Below are positions 54,671 to 64,000 of a stretch of 64,000 nt of DNA, piece after piece. The DNA lies in assembly GCF_016679925.1 (NCBI RefSeq), contig NZ_JAEQBW010000008.1, positions 1 to 64,000 of the forward strand. Direction: 5' to 3'. Both the position numbers and the translations under genes were made by a program. Each line of letters starts with the position of its first letter. Position 1 is the first letter of the stretch. The stretch is from Marivirga aurantiaca (lineage in GTDB: Bacteria > Bacteroidota > Bacteroidia > Cytophagales > Cyclobacteriaceae). The notes below the pieces were generated by a model that did no database searches, was not told where the DNA came from, and saw only the letters and a program-made list of their open reading frames with translations.

Positions 54671-57600
54671 TTATACTGTCCTAAACCCAATTACCAGAAT
54701 ATCATCTACCTGGCCTTTGTCAGCTTTCCATTCATTAAATCTGTATTCAAGAATTTCTTTTTGCTGTTCCATAGGCTCATTGGCAATTTCCTGCAACAGG
54801 TTTTTGAATCTCTTTACCATAAATTTCCTGTCATCAGGCCCACCGAATTGGTCAGCATAACCGTCCGAGAATAAATAATAAGTAGTTTTTGCTTCCATGG
54901 AAACAATGTGATTGGTGAACTTCTCTTTGTTTTTGTTTTTTCTTTTGCCTCCAATTGCCATTTTATTGGCCTTAATGATTTCCATCTCACCATTAGCTTT
55001 CACCATTACCAATGGATTATTGGCCCCTGCAAACTCAAGGGTGTTGTTGTTAAAGTCTATCCCACAAAGAGCTGCATCCATACCGTCCTGGTTTTGGCTC
55101 TCTTTCTGCTTTAAAGATTTTTGAATGGCATTATGTAGGCTGTCCAGTATTTTACCAGGTTGTAGTATGTTATTTTGCTTCACAATCTGAGTGAGGTGTG
55201 AATCACCTACCAACGACATAAATGCCCCGGGCACACCATGGCCGGTACAATCGATCGCTGCAATAAAAACTTTTTTCTTGTTTTCAGCAAACCAATAAAA
55301 ATCGCCCGAAACAATGTCCCTTGGCTTAAACAGAATGAAATTCTCTTTCAATGAGGCACTGATACTTTCATTAGTGGGTAAAGAAGCATTCTGTATTCTT
55401 TCGGCATATTTGATACTGGCCGTAATATTTTCATTCTTTTGCTCAATAATTTCCTTTTGTTTTACCACTTCAGATGTACGCTCCTGCACTTTTTCTTCCA
55501 GGTTTTCATACAACATGGCATTATCTATGGAAATGGCCATTTGAGTGGTAAGCATATTAAGAATTTCTATCCGTTCTGCATTAAAGGCGCCATAAGACAA
55601 ATTGTTTTCCAGGTATAAAATGCCTGTCATCTTACCTTTGTATATCAATGGAATACAAAGAATGGACTTAGGTGAGGTATTCAGAATATGCTCATCGGAT
55701 GTAAAGTTGCCTTCTTTTGAAGCATCATTGAGTACTACATTTTCTTTGGTACGCATTACATAGTTAACAATTCCGGCAGAAATAACCTCTTTTTCACCTC
55801 TTGGGGTCATTGCCTTTAATGGAATATGTTTTAATACCTCTATTTGTTTGTTTTCAATATTACATTCTGCCTCAACATACCATTGTTGATCTTGTTCTTC
55901 TTTAATGAGTAAAAACCCTTTTTCAGCCCCGGCATTCTCAATAACCAAGTGCATTACTTTCTCCAATAAATTGGATAATACCACCTCACCGGATAAAGTT
56001 TGGGCAGATTTAATTATCGTATTGATGTCGACCACATTTCCTTTTCCCACCGAGTAATTGGTACTGGTACTACTGGTTGAGTCATTGGAGTAAGTACTCA
56101 TTGTACTTCTAAAATTATTTTGCTGTTTTTTGCTTAGCTGGTCATGTTTTTGGTTAAAACCTTGCCTTTGAAACAATACAATAGCTTGTTGCATGTGAAA
56201 AAAAGATTCATCCATTCGGTTATCGGATTCGAATAGAATAGAGAGTTTTTCATGGATAACAGGTATAAGATGGTTGAATTCATCCTTCTTGGCTTTTTCC
56301 AGTGCCTCTGAATATCTTTTTGATGCCTGCCATTTTTTGTTTTTAAGGGATAAATAGTCAGCATCCAATAAAAGATATTTGGCTTCAAAATTTTCTGGAT
56401 TGGATTGGGACCATTTTTTAAACTTATTTAAAGCACTTTTTAAAGGTTTTAAATAGGATTTACTTTGCGCAGCCATGCCGGAAGTAATTAACCCTTGAAG
56501 AAAATAATGCTCAGTACTATGCAACATTCCGGCCGATGCTTCCATTAGAGAAGCAGATTTCTTTAGTGTTTCATTACTTTCCTCAAAATCACTATTTAAA
56601 AATTGATTGAAAAGTTTGTTCAGGTAGAAGTAATGGGCAAAATGTTGGGAAACATATTCATTTGCACTTGCAGCATATTTTTCTTCGGAGAAATCATCGC
56701 TGTCAAAAGAAGTAGCCCTGCTTGTCTCCCCTTTATAACACAGAACGGCTTGTTTTATGGCCGATACCGTCCCAATAGTTTCTTTGTTATTACTTAACTT
56801 TTGTAATAATTCCAGATAGTTGTTGGCATTTTTCTCTATTTGAGCTAAAGGAGTGCCTTTTATTAACTGGTGTTGTAGAATGGCACAGCAGCTGCAACCT
56901 GTATGGAATAAATCTCCTGTCTCCAAACCTACTTCATAGGCTTGTTGGAAATAACTTTCGGCATCTTTAATTGGGTTCAACCAGGAAGTGGCAAAGTATC
57001 CATTCACAAATAATACTTCACTTTTTTGAGTAGCATTTTTGAATTTTTCGTTCAAATCAATGGCTAACTGACCAAATAAATTACCTGTTTTCCTCATGCC
57101 GAGAATGCCCCCAAGAAATATCCCCCCAAAAACCAGGTATCCAATAGCACTATCAGCGGTATTGCCATGTTTCATACACAAATTGACCATCACCATTGCG
57201 TTGGCTACTGCCAGTTCAGGTTTAATCTGATAAGCTGATTTTAAAATAGCAGCAATCAATTTTACTGCTGACACAATCTCTTCATCTTGTGCCACAGGAT
57301 GATTGACAAAATCCCTAATGGGTTGACCCCTGAATTTACTTTTGGTTTTGAGCATTTGGATGATCAAAGCCGGTTTGGAAGGAGTGGAGGGTAAATTAAT
57401 GGAGTAAACTTTCTTTAAAACCTCACTTCCGGTGGCATATGCTTTCTTAAACTCCCCAATATTGGTGTAAAAATGTATTTTTTTCTCATAGGCCCTGGCC
57501 ACCTGATTTTTTGATCTGGCCCGGTAAATGGCCAGATCAAAGTATTTATTGGCAGCCTCATCATTGTCAGATAAATGCTCGGCTTCTGCTCTTGCCAGAC

Positions 57601-59956
57601 TTAGGTGGAAAAGTACATTCTGTCTATCATCTATATCTTTGCCTTCCAGCACTTCCATTCCTTTGATGGCGTAGTTCAGGGCAGAGCCAAATGCAGAGGA
57701 AAGCATGGCTTTTTCACTCGCCATTGCATTATAGTGGGCAACTTTGAGACTATCTTCAGATTCCTGAATAAGGGCAATGGCTTCATTTAGATGGTTCACC
57801 ATATCAAAAATAGTCTCTTCTTTCTCACTGGCAAATTGCATTAGGTTTCGGCCTATGGCCAGATGCAGACGACTTGTTTCATCATTATCTGACAATTGAT
57901 AGAAAGCTTGTTGTATTCTGTCATGTATAAATTTGAATTCTATATCCTCTGCAATCTTTTCACTGTCAATTAAACTATAGTTGTCTGAAATAGGGACAAT
58001 GAGATTTTCCTGGAGGCATTTTTTTAAAGTAACTGCTATTGTTTCTTTTTGCACTTCCTTAATGGAAGCCAGGAATTCTAATGAGAAAACGCTACCAATA
58101 ACCGCAGCTATTTGCATAATGTCCTTCACATCATTTGGCAATACATCTACTTTGCGCATCATCAATTCCAGGACATTGTCGCTGAATCCTAATTCATTAA
58201 CTTTATTTTTGTCGTATACCCATCTTCTGTTTTCAATCTCCGCAGTAATACACCCCTGTCTATAGAGGGTAGTCAGAAATTGGTTGACGAAAAATGCATT
58301 GCCGTTGGTTTTTTGCTGAATATGTCCGGCCAATTCCTTTAGTGAATCACTTTTATCAAGAAAGGCATCCTGAACCAAATCAATGATATGGCTGGATTCA
58401 AGGTTGCTCAAAGTTAAAGTTGAAGTAGCCAATTGTTCACTCTGCAACTTCCTTAACATTTGACTGAAAGGATGTGCTTCATCTACTTCATTGTCCCTGT
58501 AGGAAAGTATGATCATGAAGTGATGGAGTTCTTTGTCAGATAATAAAGCGTAGAGTAAATTTAATGAAGCATTATCCGCCCATTGCATGTCATCTATAAA
58601 CAATGCCAAAGGCTGATCAGGTCTCGCTATAGCTTTAATGAAGTTTTGGAAAACAAAATTCAATCTGTTTTGTGATTCTACAGCTCCCAGAGCCGGTAAA
58701 GTGGGTTGTTTTCCAATGATTAATGCTAATTGAGGAATAATTTCAATCAACACCTCTCCGTTTTCCCCTACAGTATTTTGTATTTTTTCTTTCCATTCCT
58801 TTAATACTTCTTCAGGGGCAGTGAGTAATGATTTACAAAATCCTTTGAAAGCCTGGCTAATGGCAAAATAAGGATTGTTGCGTTGAAATTGATCAAATTT
58901 TCCGGCAATATAGATACCTTTCTTTTCTGTAATAGGTTTGTGTATTTCGCTGATCAGAGCAGATTTACCGGTTCCTGAAGCACCTTTTACCAAAACAAGT
59001 TCTTTTGCTCCATTACTGACCCGGTCAAAAGATTCCAATAAATCTTTTATATCTCCTTCTCGTCCGTAAAGTTTTTCTGAAATTCTGAAATCATTGGAAA
59101 AATCATTCTCCCCCAATTCAAAAGGCGTAATTTCCCCCTTTTTCTGAAGTAATTCCCTGCATTTCTTTAAATCATGTAGTAGTCCATAAGCAGATTGAAA
59201 TCTGTCTTCCGCATTTTTGGAAAGTAACTTATCGATAATGAGAGAAAGAGTTTCAGGAATGTTGGCATTTGTTTGATGCGCCAAAGGTGGTTTTCGTGCA
59301 ATGTGGAAATGGAGAAGTTCCAGTGCATCATCCGAATTAAAGGGCAAACTGCCACATAATAATTCAAAAAAAGTGATCCCTAATGAATAGAGATCACTTC
59401 TGAAATCAACAATTCTATTCACCCTGCCTGTTTGTTCCGGTGAAATGTATTGTAATGTACCTTCTAATTTCTCAGGGTTTTCCAGTTGGTTGGATTTAAG
59501 GGATATTTCCGAGGCAATGTTGAAATCAATGATATAAACCTGCTTTTGATCCTCACGGTAGAGAATATTGTTACTATTTATATCTTTATGGATAATGTTT
59601 TGCCGATGGAGTACACTGAGCAATTCAGTGGATTTTATGGCTATGTCCAAAAAGGTATCAATCTGCATCTGTTGGTTTGCAAATGCTTCTTTTAATGTTT
59701 TTCCCTCAATATATTCCTGAATTAATGCATGCTGTCCTTCAATAATGGTTTTTTCAAGGACTTTCCTAAAGCTTGAACTGTTTATTTTCTTGCTTATAAG
59801 AAATTCATTCTCAAGTTGTGCAATTCTTTTGGCACTTTCTCCTTCCTTTTTAAGGATTTTGGTCAGTACAAGGCCGGGATGGTTTTCCTGTGCGCCTTTA
59901 TAAATGCTGGTAGAGAATGAATCGTATATTAATTCTGTATTCGTTCCTGATTTCAT
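54671..59956 (-). CDS. Multidomain signalling protein: Ser/Thr kinase, AAA ATPase, TPR-like, GAF, SpoIIE-type phosphatase
   Basis: A 1761-residue protein. Order: protein kinase domain (about 10-275; Lys33, HKDINSNN with Asp125, DFN at 144-146, SPEQTGRV), AAA/STAND-type ATPase with P-loop GASGTGKS at 325-332, a long helical TPR-like middle (about 700-1300), a GAF domain (about 1325-1480), a coiled coil (about 1483-1520) and a PP2C/SpoIIE phosphatase (about 1525-1761; Asp1569 in AIDCTGHGVPGAFMS). The kinase loop HKDIN instead of HRDLK and DFN instead of DFG follow a known variant of trifunctional kinases. ATG 59956 is preferred to TTG 59989 because a TAnnTTTG element lies between them. It is cytoplasmic. 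Confidence 0.88.
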   Translation of the reverse strand: MKSGTNTELIYDSFSTSIYKGAQENHPGLVLTKILKKEGESAKRIAQLENEFLISKKINSSSFRKVLEKTIIEGQHALIQEYIEGKTLKEAFANQQMQIDTFLDIAIKSTELLSVLHRQNIIHKDINSNNILYREDQKQVYIIDFNIASEISLKSNQLENPEKLEGTLQYISPEQTGRVNRIVDFRSDLYSLGITFFELLCGSLPFNSDDALELLHFHIARKPPLAHQTNANIPETLSLIIDKLLSKNAEDRFQSAYGLLHDLKKCRELLQKKGEITPFELGENDFSNDFRISEKLYGREGDIKDLLESFDRVSNGAKELVLVKGASGTGKSALISEIHKPITEKKGIYIAGKFDQFQRNNPYFAISQAFKGFCKSLLTAPEEVLKEWKEKIQNTVGENGEVLIEIIPQLALIIGKQPTLPALGAVESQNRLNFVFQNFIKAIARPDQPLALFIDDMQWADNASLNLLYALLSDKELHHFMIILSYRDNEVDEAHPFSQMLRKLQSEQLATSTLTLSNLESSHIIDLVQDAFLDKSDSLKELAGHIQQKTNGNAFFVNQFLTTLYRQGCITAEIENRRWVYDKNKVNELGFSDNVLELMMRKVDVLPNDVKDIMQIAAVIGSVFSLEFLASIKEVQKETIAVTLKKCLQENLIVPISDNYSLIDSEKIAEDIEFKFIHDRIQQAFYQLSDNDETSRLHLAIGRNLMQFASEKEETIFDMVNHLNEAIALIQESEDSLKVAHYNAMASEKAMLSSAFGSALNYAIKGMEVLEGKDIDDRQNVLFHLSLARAEAEHLSDNDEAANKYFDLAIYRARSKNQVARAYEKKIHFYTNIGEFKKAYATGSEVLKKVYSINLPSTPSKPALIIQMLKTKSKFRGQPIRDFVNHPVAQDEEIVSAVKLIAAILKSAYQIKPELAVANAMVMVNLCMKHGNTADSAIGYLVFGGIFLGGILGMRKTGNLFGQLAIDLNEKFKNATQKSEVLFVNGYFATSWLNPIKDAESYFQQAYEVGLETGDLFHTGCSCCAILQHQLIKGTPLAQIEKNANNYLELLQKLSNNKETIGTVSAIKQAVLCYKGETSRATSFDSDDFSEEKYAASANEYVSQHFAHYFYLNKLFNQFLNSDFEESNETLKKSASLMEASAGMLHSTEHYFLQGLITSGMAAQSKSYLKPLKSALNKFKKWSQSNPENFEAKYLLLDADYLSLKNKKWQASKRYSEALEKAKKDEFNHLIPVIHEKLSILFESDNRMDESFFHMQQAIVLFQRQGFNQKHDQLSKKQQNNFRSTMSTYSNDSTSSTSTNYSVGKGNVVDINTIIKSAQTLSGEVVLSNLLEKVMHLVIENAGAEKGFLLIKEEQDQQWYVEAECNIENKQIEVLKHIPLKAMTPRGEKEVISAGIVNYVMRTKENVVLNDASKEGNFTSDEHILNTSPKSILCIPLIYKGKMTGILYLENNLSYGAFNAERIEILNMLTTQMAISIDNAMLYENLEEKVQERTSEVVKQKEIIEQKNENITASIKYAERIQNASLPTNESISASLKENFILFKPRDIVSGDFYWFAENKKKVFIAAIDCTGHGVPGAFMSLVGDSHLTQIVKQNNILQPGKILDSLHNAIQKSLKQKESQNQDGMDAALCGIDFNNNTLEFAGANNPLVMVKANGEMEIIKANKMAIGGKRKNKNKEKFTNHIVSMEAKTTYYLFSDGYADQFGGPDDRKFMVKRFKNLLQEIANEPMEQQKEILEYRFNEWKADKGQVDDILVIGFRTV

Positions 59957-59977
59957 ATCGGAGGAATTATTAAAAGT

Positions 59978-59985
59978 CAAATTTA
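59978..59985 (-). promoter_or_regulatory. Candidate -7 element for the kinase-phosphatase gene
   Basis: On the minus strand this reads TAAATTTG (TAnnTTTG), 21 bases before the ATG at 59956. It overlaps the TTG-initiated frame extension, which is why the ATG start is preferred. Confidence 0.45.
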
Positions 59986-60048
59986 ACAATGAAAAAATAT
60001 TGCCTTAAAATTAGGGGGCTTATAGCCGGACAAATATCTACCTGGAAA

Positions 60049-61539
60049 TTACTTTGATTTAGGCATAGCCAAAACAGGATGCTTCTTTTTGTCAAGAGGC
60101 GTGTAATTTTCCGGTAGAGCTGGCTTGTCAGTTCCGTCAAGGTGGAGTCCTTGCAAAGAGTTGTTTAAAGCAAATTGCATGAACAGGTCATAATCCAAAG
60201 CCATTGTAGATTTTTGTACTCCATCAAGTGCCGGCATAATTTCTGTGCCAGAACGGTTTTTGAAATAATTTTCCCAGCCTTTGGTATTTTGATTGTAAAG
60301 TGTATCTGTGTAAACAAGGTTTTGTTTTGGCGATGGGTAAAAATCATTTTGTGCCGGAAATGATGAAGTGCCATGACAACTAAAACATGCGGAAGCACGC
60401 AGGTGCAGATAAGACTTTCCTCCTTTTGCTTTTCCTTGTTCATCCAGGACGAAAACGCTATCGGTTGTTCCATCTGATCTTATGCCACCAACCAAAGCCA
60501 CATCTATTGGTCCGGAAAGCCTGCCTCCAAAGCCAATATTGGCACGGTAGTAATCAGGTGCTGCCGGGTTTATATAAGTTTCCGAAAGACTTTTAGTAGT
60601 GTCCATTTGATTGGGATCATTTCCCCAGCTAACTCCCAATAATTCAAGGCGATCAAAAGTGTTATCTCCGCTACTGTTTTTATCATAGATAAATGTGGAG
60701 AATACCCAGCCTGTTTCGGGGGCAGCAATGGTGTCTTTTATAATAATATCAAATTGGATCCAGGCCAATTCCTGTAGCATAGGACCTTTAGCCGTATCAG
60801 GGCCAAAAGCTACTTCTCTGTAAATTGGAAAAGTACCGGCACCTTCCATTATTTCCCAATCTTCTCCGGTGGCTGTAGTTCCGGCAGCTTTTATAATAAC
60901 AGCATTTTGTTCAAACTGTGCAGCTTCAGTAGTATAATCAGGATAAAAGCCACTAGGATCTTTTGATTTCCATAACTTATTCAGTGTTACTGCTGCGAGC
61001 TCATTATAATATACTAAAGCATGGTTCTGCATGGGTTGGGAATATCCGTAGTCCGTGAAAATATCATTTTTAAGTACTTGTCCTGTCATTGTACCGTAAA
61101 CGGTTTCTAAACCATCCCATTCAGTTTTCTGATATTCCTGACCACTCCAGGCCATATTGTACCAATCTTTTCGGTGAGTACTTGTTGGCCATTGAGCCGG
61201 TTCGTTGATCATGACTGACATTGCATCCTTAATATAATTTCTGGCAGCCATTATGTATTCAGCAGCATTTTCCTGAGTAATAGGTTGGCCATTGGAAACC
61301 TCTTCCCAGGGATAGTCCATTGGGGCTACTTCTGTTGGATAATTATAGTTGCCTTCGAAAAAAGGCCCTGAGTAAATGGAATCAGGAGGGTAAATATTAT
61401 TATTGGCCGCAAAAGGATCTAAAAAAATGGCGTCTTCTTTTGAGTCTGCCTTTTCTTTTGGAGAATTATCACAACTGGTGAAGCTTATACACAAAGCGAA
61501 AGCCAAGGAGAGTTTTAAGTAGTGGTTGAAATGCATCAT
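60049..61539 (-). CDS. Haem-binding lipoprotein with a single CxxCH motif
   Basis: A 496-residue lipoprotein (MMHFNHYLKLSLAFALCISFTSC, lipobox Cys23). A c-type haem site, SACFSCHGTSSF, lies in the last third, so one covalent haem is expected. The rest contains no catalytic motif I recognise; it is rich in aromatics and Asp/Asn (for example YPTEVAPMDYPWEEV, DPSGFYPDYTTEAAQFEQ). It could be a surface or periplasmic redox protein. It lies alone on the minus strand, between the CreD operon terminator and the kinase gene. Confidence 0.78.
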   Translation of the reverse strand: MMHFNHYLKLSLAFALCISFTSCDNSPKEKADSKEDAIFLDPFAANNNIYPPDSIYSGPFFEGNYNYPTEVAPMDYPWEEVSNGQPITQENAAEYIMAARNYIKDAMSVMINEPAQWPTSTHRKDWYNMAWSGQEYQKTEWDGLETVYGTMTGQVLKNDIFTDYGYSQPMQNHALVYYNELAAVTLNKLWKSKDPSGFYPDYTTEAAQFEQNAVIIKAAGTTATGEDWEIMEGAGTFPIYREVAFGPDTAKGPMLQELAWIQFDIIIKDTIAAPETGWVFSTFIYDKNSSGDNTFDRLELLGVSWGNDPNQMDTTKSLSETYINPAAPDYYRANIGFGGRLSGPIDVALVGGIRSDGTTDSVFVLDEQGKAKGGKSYLHLRASACFSCHGTSSFPAQNDFYPSPKQNLVYTDTLYNQNTKGWENYFKNRSGTEIMPALDGVQKSTMALDYDLFMQFALNNSLQGLHLDGTDKPALPENYTPLDKKKHPVLAMPKSK

Positions 61540-61736
61540 ATTAAATTGTTTTTAAGTTTTGGTAAGAAGTAAATATAAATTTATTTCTCTAATGAGTAAA
61601 TGATTTTAACTAAATTTCATCTAAATAAAATACAATAGTAAACAAATAGGATGGTGTTTTTCTAAAGAAAATTGATTTGTTGAAAGGGAAGATGGCGTTC
61701 TTCCTTAGAGGGAATAGTAGGGTAAATTGATAAAAC

Positions 61737-61771
61737 AAAGCCTGATCGGGAATGGTGGCCGATCAGGCTTT
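61737..61771 (-). terminator. Terminator after creD
   Basis: A perfect 13-bp stem AAAGCCTGATCGG/CCGATCAGGCTTT (61737-61749 and 61759-61771) with a nine-base loop, starting 15 bases after the creD stop in the minus direction and followed by GTTTTATC. Confidence 0.85.
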
Positions 61772-61786
61772 ATTAAGCAATAAAAA

Positions 61787-63118
61787 TTATGAGTTGGCTT
61801 TGTACCAATTAATCTTTCTGGAAGCAAACATGGTTACTGCCAAAGCTATAAATAATCCAAAACTACCAATTAGTAAAGCATAATCCTGTTCTTTGGTGAT
61901 GATGTAAATAAAAAGGTAGAACACACATAAGATAATAGAGAAGATGATCGTATTGATTTTTTTGGTAAATAATGTAAAAGAGTAGAGCACCAGCAATAAA
62001 ATAGTGGAAGCCGAAGAAATAAAATAAGCTTTACTAAAGCCAATATGCTCTGATAAGGCAATCAATAAAGTGTAATAAAGAATTAGGGCGAGTCCTACTA
62101 AGGTGTATTGTAGTGGGTGAATTTTATTCTTACCAATAATTTCCATTAAAAACATGGAAAGGAAGCTTAAAACTATGATGAGTAATGCATATTTAGCAGT
62201 GCGGGTGCTTTTCTGATATTGATCAACCGGCATGTTGAGCGTTAAGCCGAAGCTTGATTTTTCCAGATTCGGCATGTTGTTGACAAATTCCTGTCCGAAG
62301 GGTCTATTAAAATGTAGTACTTTCCATTCGCCTTCAAATCCGCTTTCTGTTACATTTCTGTTTTCCGGTATAAAGTCACCCTGGAAACTAGGTGAATTCC
62401 AATCTCCTTTTAAGTTTACGGTTGTGGTTTTACCGATTGGGGTAAAAAACATTCCTTTGCTTCCTTTTAAAGCAAGCTTACAGGAAAACTGAATGGCATC
62501 CATTTCTTCATTGCCTTCCAAATCTACTACCAGCCCGGATAAATTATTGATGTCATCATGGTAAGGTTCTGCTACTTTTTCCTTTCCATTCACTATGATT
62601 TTTGTGTTTTCTCCAATGCCTCTCATATCACTCAGGCTCACATGCATTTTAAGTTTGTCCCAGTTTACATTGGCAGCATCAATGCCCAATGCTGTCAGAT
62701 TGGCTTTTGTAAAATTTCCTTTCAGGTTAAGGTCGGAATTATACACCACCACATCGAAAATACCTCTGTGAAGCGATTTTCCGTCCACATTGCCATCTAT
62801 ACTTAAAGCTTGAGGAAAGAAGTATGCTGTTTTATGTTCTTTAACATATTTGAGTTCCTTCTCCACCATTATTTCTTTGATGGTATAAAAGGGCAATGAT
62901 AGGTACGGGCCAATAAGTGTTTGTTGTCGCGACCATTTTTCCGTGACCTCCTGCTCTACCTCAAATTGACGTACCTGCCTTTCCCTTATCAAGTCGCTAA
63001 TAAATGATTGAGGGATAAGCAGCATTAAAATAATGAAGCCAATTGTGAGTAATTTTAGACTTACTGACTTGTTTGTCCATTCTTGAAGTTTTTCGAGTAC
63101 TGATTTTGATTCTTCCAT
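61787..63118 (-). CDS. creD: CreD-type inner-membrane protein
   Basis: A 443-residue membrane protein. One N-terminal transmembrane segment (about 21-43, LKLLTIGFIILMLLIPQSF) is followed by the CreD signature LIGPYLSLPFY, a large periplasmic beta-rich domain (about 60-300) and a C-terminal cluster of about five transmembrane segments (310-438). In E. coli CreD is a target of the CreBC two-component system and affects envelope stress and colicin tolerance; function is not settled. It follows a winged-helix regulator by 55 bases, a common order in Bacteroidota. Confidence 0.88.
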   Translation of the reverse strand: MEESKSVLEKLQEWTNKSVSLKLLTIGFIILMLLIPQSFISDLIRERQVRQFEVEQEVTEKWSRQQTLIGPYLSLPFYTIKEIMVEKELKYVKEHKTAYFFPQALSIDGNVDGKSLHRGIFDVVVYNSDLNLKGNFTKANLTALGIDAANVNWDKLKMHVSLSDMRGIGENTKIIVNGKEKVAEPYHDDINNLSGLVVDLEGNEEMDAIQFSCKLALKGSKGMFFTPIGKTTTVNLKGDWNSPSFQGDFIPENRNVTESGFEGEWKVLHFNRPFGQEFVNNMPNLEKSSFGLTLNMPVDQYQKSTRTAKYALLIIVLSFLSMFLMEIIGKNKIHPLQYTLVGLALILYYTLLIALSEHIGFSKAYFISSASTILLLVLYSFTLFTKKINTIIFSIILCVFYLFIYIITKEQDYALLIGSFGLFIALAVTMFASRKINWYKANS

Positions 63119-63173
63119 AGTTAGTTATTGATTTAAAAGTGCTTTGTATTTCAAAGTAAAAAATTAAATTTTT

Positions 63174-63467
63174 TTAGTTTTTGTTTTCTTTAATAAGATT
63201 TTCCAGGAAGGAAAGATGTGCCTGAAATGCTTCTTTTCCTGATGGAGTAGCTTTGTAAGTGGTTTGCGTTTTTCTGCCTACAAAGGATTTCTGTACGGTA
63301 ATAAATTCTTGCTTTTCCAGCGATTTCAAATGCGAGGCAAGATTCCCATCAGTCACTTCTAAAAGTTCCTTAAAGGAATTGAAGTCGTACTCTTCATTTA
63401 CCATCAATACAGACATGATACGAAGCCGCACAACATTTTCAAACGCTTTGTCAAATTGTTTTTTCAA
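63174..63467 (-). CDS. Winged-helix transcriptional regulator
   Basis: A 97-residue DNA-binding protein: a single winged-helix domain with helices FENVVRLRIMSVLM and DFNSFKELLEVTDGNLASHLKSLEKQEFI, then the wing KSFVGRKTQTTYKATPSG. The type is close to ArsR/PadR-like small regulators. It starts one base after the end of the membrane gene upstream and is followed by creD, so it probably controls this operon. No effector domain is present. Confidence 0.88.
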   Translation of the reverse strand: MKKQFDKAFENVVRLRIMSVLMVNEEYDFNSFKELLEVTDGNLASHLKSLEKQEFITVQKSFVGRKTQTTYKATPSGKEAFQAHLSFLENLIKENKN

Positions 63468-64000
63468 TTATCTGTCGTATTTTAAATACATAGTAATACC
63501 ATACACAATGTGCAAAACGCCAAAACCAAGCGACCAGAAAATTAAGCCGTAACCAGGGAAGAAAGCAGATAATATTCCCAATGCAATTTGGCAGTAAGCC
63601 AGGTATTTGATATCGCTTAACGTAAAATGAGAAGCATTTAATAGCGCCATTCCATAAAATATGAGTGTAGCCGGAGCAACTATTATAAGATAGCCTCTTA
63701 AAATAAGTGCTAAGGTAAAAAAGCCACCTACAATTATTGGTATGAATAAGGAGAAAAGGAACCTTTTGCTGGTAGTGCTCCAAAACTTAGTATTGTTTTT
63801 TTGAGTTTTCTTTTTGGTAAGGTAAATTCCTGTACCTACGGAAAGCACTAAAACGATGATAGCAGTAACAATAAGCTTCAGCAATATTTGCTCATCATTT
63901 ACATAGGAAATCCTGAAACCAAAAGGAGAATTGGGGTAATACACCCAATAGTAAGCCAAAGCTGAGGCTATTAAAGCATAAATACCTGCCATTACACCGG
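63468..64000 (-). CDS. Membrane protein encoded with a winged-helix regulator and CreD (partial)
   Basis: The frame is open to the window edge: the codons before the Met at 63992 read Gly-Val in frame (GVMAGIYALIAS), so the true start lies beyond 64000. In the visible 177 residues, about five transmembrane segments are present (LIVTAIIVLVLSVGTGIYL, FIPIIVGGFFTLALIL, YLIIVAPATLIFYGMALL and others). No domain with a known function is visible. It ends one base before the winged-helix gene and is the first visible gene of the operon that ends in creD. Confidence 0.75.
   Translation of the reverse strand, partial: GVMAGIYALIASALAYYWVYYPNSPFGFRISYVNDEQILLKLIVTAIIVLVLSVGTGIYLTKKKTQKNNTKFWSTTSKRFLFSLFIPIIVGGFFTLALILRGYLIIVAPATLIFYGMALLNASHFTLSDIKYLAYCQIALGILSAFFPGYGLIFWSLGFGVLHIVYGITMYLKYDR

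Noticed and set aside
1-64000. CRISPR arrays, tRNA/rRNA genes, integrases, transposases and attachment sites
   Set aside because: No direct-repeat arrays, tRNA-like folds or mobile-element proteins were found on reading either strand.

Overview
The window looks like ordinary chromosome of a Bacteroidota bacterium, most likely a marine Cytophagales member (Marivirga/Fulvivirga-like; this placement is inferred from protein character, not from a search). The evidence is the AT-rich coding DNA, near absence of Shine-Dalgarno sequences, promoters with the Bacteroidota -7 element TAnnTTTG, type IX secretion (T9SS) C-terminal sorting domains on two giant secreted proteins, and many small Bacteroidota-type lipoproteins. 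I see no rRNA, tRNA, CRISPR array, prophage, transposase or plasmid functions.

Layout. 1-2163: end of a UDP-glucose dehydrogenase followed by a UDP-glucuronate decarboxylase and a GalE-type epimerase, a nucleotide-sugar cassette for surface polysaccharide. 2261-4956 (minus): DXP synthase coupled to an alpha/beta hydrolase. 5139-7359: scpA, a flippase-like membrane protein and a glyoxalase-fold protein. 7478-9653: an ECF sigma factor with a membrane partner, divergent from a TraB/GumN protein. 9950-15828: a secreted TPR-CHAT (caspase-like) protein followed by a PD40/OmpA protein that resembles PorE. 16050-17812 (minus): a four-gene operon ending in methionine aminopeptidase. 17996-20770: an acyltransferase, a lipoprotein and rluD. 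20892-24569: a beta-barrel protein, a lipoprotein, two thioredoxin-fold proteins and a degenerate hemerythrin-like protein. 24579-28609 (minus): recJ, lptB and a GH3-family protein. 28678-43534: a second secreted TPR-CHAT protein, divergent from two giant T9SS cargo proteins. 43536-47631: cytidine deaminase, a lipoprotein, an orphan protein, deoC, a double-retropepsin/PDZ protein and a degenerate receiver. 47792-50247: an SDR/DUF2867 protein convergent with a glycosyltransferase. 50414-53033: a small exported protein, a SulP transporter and a beta-carbonic anhydrase, probably a bicarbonate uptake operon. 53158-59956: a McbG/Qnr-like pentapeptide protein, a DUF72 protein and a kinase-ATPase-GAF-phosphatase signalling giant. 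60049-64000 (minus): a haem-binding lipoprotein and a membrane protein/winged-helix/CreD operon.

Most genes are housekeeping. The parts most worth a second look are the two secreted caspase-like TPR-CHAT proteins and their surface-protein neighbours (9950-15828 and 28678-43534), a 22-residue block that is identical between the two T9SS giants although 14 of its 22 codons differ synonymously, and the 1761-residue protein carrying an N-terminal Ser/Thr-kinase fold and a C-terminal SpoIIE-type phosphatase on one chain. There is no intergenic stretch longer than 300 bases; the longest (9654-9949) holds a terminator and nothing else I can recognise.
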